Below are positions 24,445 to 30,932 of a stretch of DNA of 30,932 nt, piece after piece; position 1 is the stretch's first letter, and the number at the start of each line of letters is the position of its first letter. Location: assembly GCA_050699035.1 (NCBI GenBank), contig JBOHDE010000015.1, forward strand, positions 1 to 30,932, given 5' to 3'. Source of the DNA: WHTB01 sp050699035. Its GTDB lineage: Bacteria > Actinomycetota > Actinomycetes > Propionibacteriales > Nocardioidaceae. A program made the translations under genes and the position numbers. Under the pieces are notes generated by a model, which searched no databases, was not told the origin of the DNA, and saw nothing but the letters and a program-made list of their open reading frames with translations.

Positions 24445-24476
24445 TCGACAAATGCGTTAGTGACGACTAACGTATT
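24445..24476 (+). promoter_or_regulatory. Leaderless promoter and palindromic ArsR-type operator
   Basis: TCGACA (24445-24450) and TAACGT (24468-24473) are 17 bases apart, and the GTG start at 24480 follows the -10 by six bases. Bases 24451-24476 form a palindrome with ten of eleven paired positions matching around a GACG centre (core CGTTAGT-GACG-ACTAACG, 24455-24472). The -10 lies inside the right half, so a bound repressor dimer would block polymerase directly. Confidence 0.75.
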
Positions 24477-24479
24477 CCT

Positions 24480-24785
24480 GTGATCGATCCACTGACCGCG
24501 GCTGCCGAGCCAAGCCGGCGACGCATCCTGCAGTTGCTGGCGTCGCAGCCGCGGACCGTCAGCGAGGTCGCTTCCGAGTTCCCGGTGACCAGGTCGGCGA
24601 TCTCCCAGCACCTGCTGGTGCTGGCCGACGCCGGGCTGGTCGAGGCCGAGAAGGTCGGCCGTCAACGGATCTACCGGGTCCTGCCGAGCGGACTGCGCAA
24701 GCTGCAGGCCGAGATCGACAGGTTCTGGACCAACGAGCTCGACCAACTGGTCGCCGACGCACGCACACTGAGGAGAGAGAAATGA
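24480..24785 (+). CDS. ArsR-family winged-helix regulator
   Basis: The protein has 101 aa with the compact ArsR fold: EPSRRRILQLLASQPRTVSE, the recognition helix in TRSAISQHLLVLADAGLVEA and the wing KVGRQRIYRVLP. No cysteine-rich metal site is present, so it belongs to the non-metal group commonly paired with SRPBCC (AHSA1) proteins. The start is GTG 24480, directly behind a leaderless promoter. Its stop overlaps the next ATG by four bases. It most likely represses its own operon through the palindrome at 24451-24476. Confidence 0.92.
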   Translation: MIDPLTAAAEPSRRRILQLLASQPRTVSEVASEFPVTRSAISQHLLVLADAGLVEAEKVGRQRIYRVLPSGLRKLQAEIDRFWTNELDQLVADARTLRREK

Positions 24786-25756
24786 GCTACACCAAATCCG
24801 CCGTTCTGCCGGTCACCCCCGACCAGGCGTTCGCGTTGGTCACCGAGCCGGAGCGGCTGCGTCGCTGGCAGACCGTGTCGGCGGTCGTCGACCTGCGCGC
24901 CGGCGGCTCGTACAAGTGGACCGTCACCCCCGGCCATGTCGCGGGGGGCACCTTCCGCGAGGTCGAGGCCGGCCGCCGGATCGTCTTCGGCTGGGGCTGG
25001 GACGGCAACGAGGACCTCCCGTACGACGCGTCCACCGTCACTGTCACCGTCGAGCCAGCCGAGGGTGGGTCCCTGGTGACTTTGGTGCACGAGGGCCTCA
25101 CCGAGGAGCAGGCCAAGTCGCACGCCGAAGGCTGGGACCACTACTTCGAACGGCTCGAGCGGGTCGCCACCACCGGCGACGCCGGCCCCGACGAGTGGGC
25201 CTATGCCCCCGCGAACCTCACCCCCGTCGTGGCCGCCGAGGCAGCCCTGGCGGTGCTGCAGCCGATCCTGCGCAACCTGACCGCCGAGGACCAGCCGAAA
25301 CCGACACCGTGCGCGGACTTCAGCTGCCACCAGCTCGCCGATCACCTGATGACGTCGATCGCACAACTGGGTGCGATGGCGGGCGGGACGGTCACCAACC
25401 CCGAGCAAGGCTCGCTGGAGAACAAGGTCTCCGTGATGGCGGGTCAAGCAATCGACGCGTGGCGCAAGGTCGACCTCGGCGGCACCGTGCCCGCCGCCGG
25501 CGGCTCAGCGATGCCGGCAGCGTTCGCGGCCAGCATCCTCCCGGTGGAGCTGGCCCTGCACGGGTGGGACCTCGCCCAAAGCAGCGGCCAGACCATTCAC
25601 ATCTCTGCCGAGCTCGTCGACTACCTCCGCGGCCTGGCCGAGGGGCTGGTGCCCGGCGGCCGCGGTGCCTCGTTCGGCGACGAGGTCGTCCCGGCTGATG
25701 GAGCGAGCGCGCTCGACCGGCTCGCGGCGTACGCCGGACGCACCGCACTCGCCTGA
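24782..25756 (+). CDS. SRPBCC (AHSA1)-MPI/DinB-like fusion protein
   Basis: The protein has 324 aa. Residues 1-~130 are an AHSA1-type START/SRPBCC domain (AVLPVTPDQAFALVTEPERL, then RRWQTVSAVVDLRAGGSYKW, FREVEAGRRIVFGWGW, VTLVHEGLTEEQAKSHAEGW). Residues ~145-324 resemble the TIGR03086 / mycothiol-dependent maleylpyruvate isomerase-like DinB fold (PTPCADFSCHQLADHLMTSI, LPVELALHGWDLAQ). The two histidines of those motifs are candidate metal ligands. It is coupled to the ArsR gene by an ATGA overlap. The fusion could join ligand binding to a thiol-dependent reaction, but the substrate is unknown. Confidence 0.85.
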   Translation: MSYTKSAVLPVTPDQAFALVTEPERLRRWQTVSAVVDLRAGGSYKWTVTPGHVAGGTFREVEAGRRIVFGWGWDGNEDLPYDASTVTVTVEPAEGGSLVTLVHEGLTEEQAKSHAEGWDHYFERLERVATTGDAGPDEWAYAPANLTPVVAAEAALAVLQPILRNLTAEDQPKPTPCADFSCHQLADHLMTSIAQLGAMAGGTVTNPEQGSLENKVSVMAGQAIDAWRKVDLGGTVPAAGGSAMPAAFAASILPVELALHGWDLAQSSGQTIHISAELVDYLRGLAEGLVPGGRGASFGDEVVPADGASALDRLAAYAGRTALA

Positions 25757-25828
25757 GCACTCCACCGACATCCGACACAACCGCAGCCGGCACCCGCTGG
25801 CCGCCGAGGAACAGAGAGAGGCAAGATC

Positions 25829-26164
25829 ATGGCCACGTACGTGTTCATCTACCACGCCCCGATGACCCCCGCGGAGGCGGCGCCGCCCACCCCTGAGCAA
25901 ACGGAGGCCGTCATGGGTGAGTGGAATGCCTGGGCGGGCCGGGTCGGCGGCGGAATGGTCGACTTCGGCACTCCGCTCGCGGGCGGCGTTCGCGTCACTG
26001 CGGACGGCACGTCGCCGAGCACTCGCGAGGTCGCGGGTTACAGCATCATCGAGGCCGACGACCTTGACGCAGCGCTCACGCTCGCGCAGGCGCACCCGCA
26101 CCTGAACATGCCCGGTGGCTGCGAGATCGAGGTCCACGAGGCGCAGGCCATCCCCGGCATGTGA
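25829..26164 (+). CDS. YCII-like ferredoxin-fold protein
   Basis: The 111-aa protein starts MATYVFIYHAPMTPAEAAPP and continues with VMGEWNAWAGRVGGGMVDFG and AGYSIIEADDLDAALTLAQ, the YCII pattern, but without the DGPF signature. It ends in a CEIEVHEAQAIPGM segment as usual for the family. The ribosome site is GAGAGAGG shortly before ATG 25829. It lies 72 bases behind the SRPBCC fusion and may belong to the same transcript. Unlike the other two YCII genes here, it has no sigma gene beside it. Confidence 0.85.
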   Translation: MATYVFIYHAPMTPAEAAPPTPEQTEAVMGEWNAWAGRVGGGMVDFGTPLAGGVRVTADGTSPSTREVAGYSIIEADDLDAALTLAQAHPHLNMPGGCEIEVHEAQAIPGM

Positions 26165-26170
26165 CAGGCG

Positions 26171-26539
26171 CTAGTCGCCCAGTCCCTGCCGTGCGCAGTC
26201 GACGGCCTCGGCGAGCAGCGTCTGCCACAGCTCCCGGTCGACGGTGGGGATCGACACCCACTCACGGAAGACCTTGCCGGCCGGGGCGAACGGGTCGCCG
26301 TCGCCGCTCTCGACGAGCTCGGTTACCCGATCGCGGGGAAGCTTGACGACCAGACAGCCTGCCTTGTCGTACGACGCCAGGAACCTCCCGGCCAGCCGCA
26401 CACAGGGGTAGCCGAACATGGTGGCTCGGCCGATGGCCGGGTCGTAGAGCAGGTCGTCGGTGAGCTCGTCGTAGAGGTCGCGAGCGCCGTCCCCGCCAGA
26501 TTGCTCCGACGGGGACGTACCCTTCGCGTCTCGCGCCAT
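26171..26539 (-). CDS. TfoX N-terminal-like domain protein
   Basis: The 122-aa protein has the pattern of stand-alone TfoX_N proteins: GRATMFGYPCVRLAGRFLAS, a Gly-turn, VKLPRDRVTELVESGDG, PFAPAGKVFREWVSIP and a helical end. It is cytoplasmic. The name comes from similarity to the N-terminal half of competence regulator TfoX/Sxy; no role in competence is implied. ATG 26539 shares a base with the stop of the VOC gene (TGATG). Third gene of the WYL-VOC-TfoX operon. Confidence 0.82.
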   Translation of the reverse strand: MARDAKGTSPSEQSGGDGARDLYDELTDDLLYDPAIGRATMFGYPCVRLAGRFLASYDKAGCLVVKLPRDRVTELVESGDGDPFAPAGKVFREWVSIPTVDRELWQTLLAEAVDCARQGLGD

Positions 26540-26928
26540 CAGGCCGCCGGCGGAGTGAAGATGCCGAACTGGTTGCCCGACGGGTCGCGCAGGTAGGCGA
26601 ATGTCGGGGCGCCTTGGCCGGGGTCCAGGTGCTTACTCAGCACCGAGCCGCCGAGCTGCTCTGCATCGGCACAAGTGGCCTCGACATCGGCGACCAGGAT
26701 GTAGAACACGGCATGACCGTGCACCTTCCCGCCGGTGCCGAAGACGCCGCCCATCGGTTGGTCGGCGCCCGAAGCCTTGATGTTGCGGTAGTCCATGCCG
26801 CCGGACGCCGCGGGGCCGTCTGGCTCGAAGGTCCAGTCGAAGAGGCTGCCGTAGAACTTCTCGGCACCGTCGGGATCGCTGGTGGCGACCTCGAACCAGG
26901 CCAGGGTGCCCGGAGCGGGGTTGGTCAT
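26539..26928 (-). CDS. VOC (glyoxalase/bleomycin-resistance) family protein
   Basis: The 129-aa protein has two VOC modules: FEVATSDPDGAEKFYGSLFD in the first and VFYILVADVEATCADAEQLG with FAYLRDPSGNQFGIF in the second. Metal ligands typical of the fold may be the His in HAVFYI and the last Glu/Gln positions, but the final Glu is not seen (GNQFGIF). ATG 26928 has a good AAGGAG site and overlaps the stop of the WYL gene by four bases. Function is not identifiable; such proteins with WYL regulators are common in actinobacteria. Confidence 0.87.
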   Translation of the reverse strand: MTNPAPGTLAWFEVATSDPDGAEKFYGSLFDWTFEPDGPAASGGMDYRNIKASGADQPMGGVFGTGGKVHGHAVFYILVADVEATCADAEQLGGSVLSKHLDPGQGAPTFAYLRDPSGNQFGIFTPPAA

Positions 26929-27736
26929 GAGTGTCTCCTTCTCCTTGTGGACCCGCCGGGGTGGCGGGCTGCACCCACCTTCTCGGGGTCTCGCGACAGC
27001 CCTATGTCGGAGTTTGGCAGGAGATCTTCGGGACGCAGCGCCGACTCCGGCAGCTTCGTCTCGTGGCCGTCGACGATCGGCTCCGCGACAACGCGCCGCG
27101 GGCGCGGCAATGACGGCGTCCGCTCGGCTCGGGTGATTCGATCCAGGCGGAACACTCGGTCGTCTCTTCTCAGGTGGCACCAGGCGGTGAGGTATGAGCC
27201 GTTTGGCCCGACCACGACGTGCTGTGGCTCGACCTCGCGCTCGGTCTCGAGGCCTCCGACGTCGATGTAGCGGATCCGCAGCACCTGGTTGTCGCGCACG
27301 GCTCGCCAAATGGTCTCGGCGATCTCGGAATCGGTGTCGGGCACGGGTTGGACGAGGAGTCTGACCTTCTCGGCCGCCGCGCGCGCCTCCTCGATGGCTC
27401 GCTCGGGCATCGCCGCCACGATCTTCTGCATCGCGCTGCGGGCGTCACGCGTGAAGAGCACGTGCTCGCTGCGGCTCAGCGCCACTGCGACGGCCGCCGC
27501 CTCGCGCGGCGTGAAGTTGAGCGGGGGCAGGCTCATCGAGCGGTCGAGCGTGTAACCCCCGCCGCGCCCCTGCCTCGTCGCGAGCGGGACGCCGGCCTGC
27601 CCCAGCGCGCTCAGGTCGCGCTCGATGGTCCTGACGCTGACCTCGAAGTGCTCGGCCAGCCGCTGAGCCGTGCGCCCCCTTGGTCCCGCTGCGCGCAGCT
27701 CCTCGACAAGCGCGTAGAGACGGTCGATGCGTTCAT
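26925..27736 (-). CDS. WYL-domain (DeoR/YafY-type) regulator with a disrupted start
   Basis: The protein has an HTH (GRTAQRLAEHFEVSVRTIER), GRGGGYTLDRSMSLPPLNFT, and a WYL-type domain (IRYIDVGGLETEREVEPQHV, then GSYLTAWCHLRRDDRVFRL). It ends in a Pro/Arg-rich tail. The frame has no ATG, GTG or TTG in the right place: coding sense runs back to ERIDRLYALVEELRAAG. The obvious ATG (27734-27736, complement) followed by AAC is out of frame by one base. ATG-AAC-(C)GC-ATC would give MNRIDRLYALVEELRA, a standard beginning for this family. A one-base loss near 27729-27731 or a sequencing error is likely. First gene of the operon with VOC and TfoX. Confidence 0.8.
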
Positions 27737-27860
27737 GACCGGATCGTAGACGCGGGCAGGGACAATACTGAGACTCTCTTCCCGGGTTGTCCTGATCGGC
27801 CCCTTGCCGTTCGTCAGTAGGGCAGAGCGGGATGGCCCCCGCGGAAAACGAGGAGTCCGG

Positions 27861-28241
27861 ATGAACCAGTACCTGCTGTCGGTGTACGACGTTCAGGGGG
27901 AAGTGGCGGGGGCGCCGTCCACCCCCGCGGAGATGCAGGGCTTCATGGGCCGGGTGATCGCCCTGGAGGAGGAGATGGACCGCGCCGGCGCGTTCGCGTT
28001 CGGCGGCGCACTGCACGGTCCTGACGCTGCCACGGTGGTGCGCGGTGGCACCGGCCTGGACAAGGTGACCACCGACGGGCCCTTCGTAGAGGCTAAGGAG
28101 CACATCGGCGGCTTCTACATCATCAACGCCGACGACCTCGACGAAGCGCTGGCGTGGGCCATGAAGGTCGTCGAGGCCACCAACCACGCGATCGAGGTGC
28201 GGCCGTTCCGGGCGACCGGGCGGATCCAGGCCGGTCACTGA
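27861..28241 (+). CDS. DGPF/YCII-domain protein, partner of second ECF42 sigma factor
   Basis: The 126-aa protein starts MNQYLLSVYDVQGEVAGAPS and has FMGRVIALEEEMDRAGAFAF, TTDGPFVEAKEHIGGFYIIN (the DGPF signature) and ALAWAMKVVEATNHAIEVRP. ATG 27861 follows GAGGAG at 27850-27855. It is divergent from the WYL operon (124 bases between the two likely starts) and 10 bases ahead of the sigma gene. It is only distantly similar to the DGPF protein at 1885, so the two pairs are old paralogues and not a recent duplication. Confidence 0.9.
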   Translation: MNQYLLSVYDVQGEVAGAPSTPAEMQGFMGRVIALEEEMDRAGAFAFGGALHGPDAATVVRGGTGLDKVTTDGPFVEAKEHIGGFYIINADDLDEALAWAMKVVEATNHAIEVRPFRATGRIQAGH

Positions 28242-28251
28242 GGACTGGAAG

Positions 28252-29457
28252 ATGGACGACGTCGAGCGGGCGTTTCGCGAGGCGTACGGCCAGGCCGTGG
28301 CGACTCTGACCCGCCTGTTCGGTGACATCACACTCGCCGAGGACGCGGTGCAGGACGCGTTCGTGACCGCCGTACGTCGGTGGCCGAAGGATGGTGTCCC
28401 GGACAACCCGCCCGGATGGCTCGTCGCCACCGCGCGGAACCGGGCGGTCGACGTCGTCCGGCGGAGCCGGCGAGGACGCGAGCTCACCGAGCAGATCGCC
28501 GATCGGCTGCGCGCCGAGTCCTCGTCCGGTCCGGAGGATCCAGACCTCGTGCGGGACGACCACTTGCGCCTCATCTTCACCTGCTGCCACCCGGCCATCC
28601 GGGTCGAGCATCAGGTGGCGCTGACCCTCCGCCTCATCGCAGGACTCACCCCCACCGAAGTGGCTTCAGCATTCTTGGTGAACGAAGAGACGATGGCCAA
28701 GCGCCTGGTGCGCGCCAAGTACAAGATCAAGGCAGCGCACGTCCCCTACCGAGTGCCCGGCGAGGCCGAACTACCAGACCGTGTGCGTGCGGTGCTCTCC
28801 GTGTTGTACCTGATCTACAACGCCGGCGCGGACGACGTCATGCGCGGCCACCTGCGAGCCGAAGCGATCCGGCTGACCCGGGTGCTCGTGGCGCTGATGC
28901 CCGACGAACCGGAGGCGGTGGGCCTGCTGGCCCTCATGCTGTTGAGTGACGCCCGGATGCCGGCTCGCGGCGACGGCGCTGACGTTGTCCTGCTGAAGGA
29001 CCAGGACCGCTCGCTCTGGCATCCATCGCTGATCGCCGAGGGGCAGGAGCTCGTGCTCGCCTGCATGCGGAGTCGCCGGCTTGGGCCGTTCCAGCTGCAA
29101 GCGGCGATCCAGGCACTGCACTGCGCCGCGCGGCGGTACGAGGAGACGGACTGGGCGGCGATCGTCCGGTTCTACGACCGGCTGATCGCGGTCATGCCGA
29201 CGCCGGTCGTGACGCTGAACAGGGCGGTAGCTGTTGCCGAGACCAAGGGGCCGGCGGCCGGCCTCGCGCTCCTCGACGGTGTCGTGGAGGAGCTCGACGG
29301 CTACCACCTGTTGCATGCCGCTCGCGGATCGATGCTGGAGAGGCTGGGGCGACCGCGTGAGGCAGAGGCGGCATACGACCGCGCGGCTGCACTCACGCGT
29401 ACCCACGCTCAGCTCTCGTTCCTGAGCCAGCGTCGCACCCAGCTCACGCCCCAGTAG
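28252..29457 (+). CDS. ECF42-type sigma factor with TPR-like C-terminus
   Basis: The 401-aa protein has region 2 (AEDAVQDAFVTAVRRWPKDG, PPGWLVATARNRAVDVVRRS), region 4 (VALTLRLIAGLTPTEVASAF then LVNEETMAKRLVRAKYKIK) and the long ECF42 extension (AEAIRLTRVLVALMPDEPEA, DQDRSLWHPSLIAEGQELVL, RYEETDWAAIVRFYDRLIAV, TLNRAVAVAETKGPAAGLAL). This last block is the conserved core of the extension. It follows the DGPF gene closely and no anti-sigma gene is nearby. It keeps the group consensus better than the copy at 2250. Confidence 0.92.
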   Translation: MDDVERAFREAYGQAVATLTRLFGDITLAEDAVQDAFVTAVRRWPKDGVPDNPPGWLVATARNRAVDVVRRSRRGRELTEQIADRLRAESSSGPEDPDLVRDDHLRLIFTCCHPAIRVEHQVALTLRLIAGLTPTEVASAFLVNEETMAKRLVRAKYKIKAAHVPYRVPGEAELPDRVRAVLSVLYLIYNAGADDVMRGHLRAEAIRLTRVLVALMPDEPEAVGLLALMLLSDARMPARGDGADVVLLKDQDRSLWHPSLIAEGQELVLACMRSRRLGPFQLQAAIQALHCAARRYEETDWAAIVRFYDRLIAVMPTPVVTLNRAVAVAETKGPAAGLALLDGVVEELDGYHLLHAARGSMLERLGRPREAEAAYDRAAALTRTHAQLSFLSQRRTQLTPQ

Positions 29458-29559
29458 AGCCCCTCATTCCTCTCGACAGTGTCTGAGCGGCCGGGTTAGC
29501 GTTCCGGGGCACCCACAGGCCGTGCCCCGCACTTTGGGCACCAAGATCCCAGGAGTGAG

Positions 29560-30729
29560 ATGTCAGCACGAGGATGGACGGCCAGCCTTTCCGGCTTGGC
29601 CCTACTGCTCGGGACCGTCGCCATGACCGCTGCGCCACCAGCCGCCGCGATCCCCACCGAGTCGCACTGCGGCACCGAGGCTTCGGGCTCGGGCCACAAC
29701 GGCTTCGTGAACCACGCCCAACTGACCAGCACGCTTGAGAACATCGAGCAGTCGACGGGGGGCAAGGTCGACGTCGGCGTGGCCGGCTTCAGCAACCAGG
29801 GCCGCGAGATCTACACCGCCCGCGTCGGTGAGGGCGACCGGGTCGTGTTCGTTCAGTCGCAGATCCACGGCAACGAGAACCACGGAACCGAGGCCCTTCT
29901 GGACCTGCTCCGGCAGTGGGGCGGTACGACCCCGGAGGCCGCCGCGCTCCGCGAGGAGGTCACGATCGTGGCGATCCCCCGCCTGAACGTCGATGGCGGC
30001 GAGCGCGACACCCGGCAGAACGAGCGGACCTGGGACGACGTCGTCGCCGACTTCCCGCAGCTCGCAGGTGTGGAGCCGGCGTGGAACTACAACAGCCGCG
30101 TCGGCGGCTTCGACGTCAACCGGGACTTCAACCCCGACCTCGACTACGTCCCGCAGCCGGCGGACTTCCCCGGCAACAGCGCGGACACGGGCTGGTACAT
30201 CACCACGGAGGCGCAGACGGTCCGTGAGGTCTACCGCGGCCTCGAGAACGAGTTCGGCACGGTCGACTACTTCATCGACCTCCACAACCAGTGGTCCTGC
30301 TACGCCACCGACGACCTCGAGAACATGTCGCCGCTGTCGATCTCGGCGAAGTTCATCGACGACCCGAGCGAGTTCGGCAGCTGGCCGAAGTTCGACATGG
30401 ACGCGTCCAAGCGCGCCAACGTCGCCGTCTACGAGGCGCTGCAGCAGTACGGGGAGTCCGGGTACGGCGACCTGACGCTCTACCCACAAGACACCAACCT
30501 GCCGGGCACCGCACTCGGATCGTTCGCCCTGCGCGGTAGCGCCGTCGTGCTGTTCGAGACGTCGAGCCAGACGCAGTACGACGGCATGAAGCGCAACGGC
30601 ATGCTGCGCAAGCAGATCGAGGTCGGGCTGGGCGGCCTCGTCGACTCGGTCGCCGACGGCTCGATCGCGTCGAAGAACCCAGCGGTCTACGACACGATTC
30701 CGAGGCGGGTCTTCCTGCCCGCGGACTGA
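29560..30729 (+). CDS. Secreted M14-family zinc carboxypeptidase
   Basis: The 389-aa protein has a signal peptide (hydrophobic 8-28, cleavage after PPAAA near residue 30). Zinc ligands are H103 and E106 in HGNENHGTEALLDLL and H242 in FIDLHNQW. NRDFN (N187, R188) forms the carboxylate-binding site, and E333 in VLFETSSQTQYD is the catalytic glutamate. All M14 essentials are present, so it should be an active extracellular metallopeptidase. The length fits a single catalytic domain without extra modules. ATG 29560 has AGGAG at 29551-29555. It is monocistronic, with a strong hairpin after its stop. Confidence 0.92.
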   Translation: MSARGWTASLSGLALLLGTVAMTAAPPAAAIPTESHCGTEASGSGHNGFVNHAQLTSTLENIEQSTGGKVDVGVAGFSNQGREIYTARVGEGDRVVFVQSQIHGNENHGTEALLDLLRQWGGTTPEAAALREEVTIVAIPRLNVDGGERDTRQNERTWDDVVADFPQLAGVEPAWNYNSRVGGFDVNRDFNPDLDYVPQPADFPGNSADTGWYITTEAQTVREVYRGLENEFGTVDYFIDLHNQWSCYATDDLENMSPLSISAKFIDDPSEFGSWPKFDMDASKRANVAVYEALQQYGESGYGDLTLYPQDTNLPGTALGSFALRGSAVVLFETSSQTQYDGMKRNGMLRKQIEVGLGGLVDSVADGSIASKNPAVYDTIPRRVFLPAD

Positions 30730-30746
30730 ACCGCCCAACGAGAAGT

Positions 30747-30781
30747 GCGGAGCCACGCCGACACGCTCGGCGTGGCTCCGC
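30747..30781. terminator. Strong hairpin terminator between convergent genes
   Basis: A perfect 15-bp stem, GCGGAGCCACGCCGA (30747-30761) paired with 30767-30781, closes a 5-base loop (CACGC). There is no U-tract, as is usual for actinobacterial terminators. It lies between the M14 gene and the convergent M24 gene and can serve both. Confidence 0.88.
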
Positions 30782-30798
30782 CGTCTACCTTCGAGGAG

Positions 30799-30932
30799 TC
30801 AGTAAGGGTTGGCGATCATGAGTTCCTGGGCTGGGAACAGGGTGAGGATGCGCGGGCCGTCCGGGGTGATCACGACTTCCTCCTCGATCCGGGCGGCGGA
30901 GAGCCCGTCGCTGGCTGGGCAGTAGGTCTCCA
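30799..30932 (-). CDS. M24-family (Xaa-Pro peptidase-like) protein, C-terminal end only
   Basis: Only the last ~44 residues are inside the window; the gene enters from the right edge. They read ETYCPASDGLSAARIEEEVV then ITPDGPRILTLFPAQELMIA and NPY before TGA. The R-IEEEVVITPDG segment with a glutamate-rich strand is typical of the last metal-binding strand of M24 aminopeptidase P/prolidase enzymes (E of the IEE motif binds metal). The start, the full length and any other domain are not visible. Convergent with the M14 gene, sharing its terminator. Confidence 0.7.
   Translation of the reverse strand, partial: ETYCPASDGLSAARIEEEVVITPDGPRILTLFPAQELMIANPY

Noticed and set aside
29602..30756. 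Minus-strand open frame of 384 codons opposite the M14 peptidase
   Set aside because: It mirrors a gene with complete catalytic motifs and contains only low-complexity Val/Arg/Asp-rich sequence, as expected from high-GC antisense.
1..30932. CRISPR arrays, tRNA, rRNA, intact insertion sequences
   Set aside because: No regularly spaced repeats, no tRNA-like CCA/T-loop patterns and no transposase motifs were recognised by eye on either strand.

Overview
The window is high-GC DNA with GTG starts, many 1-4 nt gene overlaps and actinobacterial families: ECF42 sigma factors with DGPF partners, a SigE-type sigma factor, MPI/DinB-like proteins, and a CUT1 sugar importer without its own ATPase. I infer an actinomycete, probably of the Nocardioides/Kribbella type. 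The genus is a guess from protein style only.

Layout. Bases 2-1771 hold the 3' part of a large fusion (adenylation domain, carrier domain, membrane acyltransferase). Bases 1885-3467 are a DGPF/ECF42 sigma pair. Bases 3487-4914 are a TetR regulator divergent from a 56-aa membrane peptide and a DUF2269-like membrane protein. Bases 4915-5251 hold a collapsed AraC-family gene and a conspicuous inverted repeat. Next come a terpenoid-cyclase-fold protein (5252-6139) and a HEPN/MNT toxin-antitoxin-like pair with a leaderless promoter (6121-7166).

The centre (7236-19735) is a coherent alpha-1,6-glucan (dextran / cycloisomaltooligosaccharide) utilisation island read from one divergent control region (12944-13122). 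Rightward lie a secreted GH66 enzyme with the CITase architecture (CBM35 inserted in the catalytic domain plus a terminal CBM35), a secreted GH15 glucodextranase-like enzyme, and a ROK repressor. Leftward lie a lipoprotein sugar-binding protein, two permeases, a cytoplasmic GH15 and a cytoplasmic GH66, every junction overlapping. The model is that the secreted pair turns dextran into glucose and (cyclic) isomaltooligosaccharides. The importer brings these in, the cytoplasmic GH66 opens or cuts them, the cytoplasmic GH15 releases glucose, and the ROK protein senses sugar and controls both promoters.

The right part (19774-30932) looks rearranged. It has a SigE-type sigma gene split by a frameshift with its anti-sigma-like partner, then an araB whose neighbours survive only as a LacI C-terminal stub and an araD N-terminal stub. 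After that come small membrane proteins, an ArsR/SRPBCC pair with a strong palindromic operator, and a WYL-VOC-TfoX operon whose first gene seems to have lost a base at its start. That operon is divergent from a second DGPF/ECF42 pair. A secreted M14 carboxypeptidase with a strong terminator and the end of an M24 peptidase gene close the window. No rRNA, tRNA, CRISPR array or intact insertion sequence was seen.
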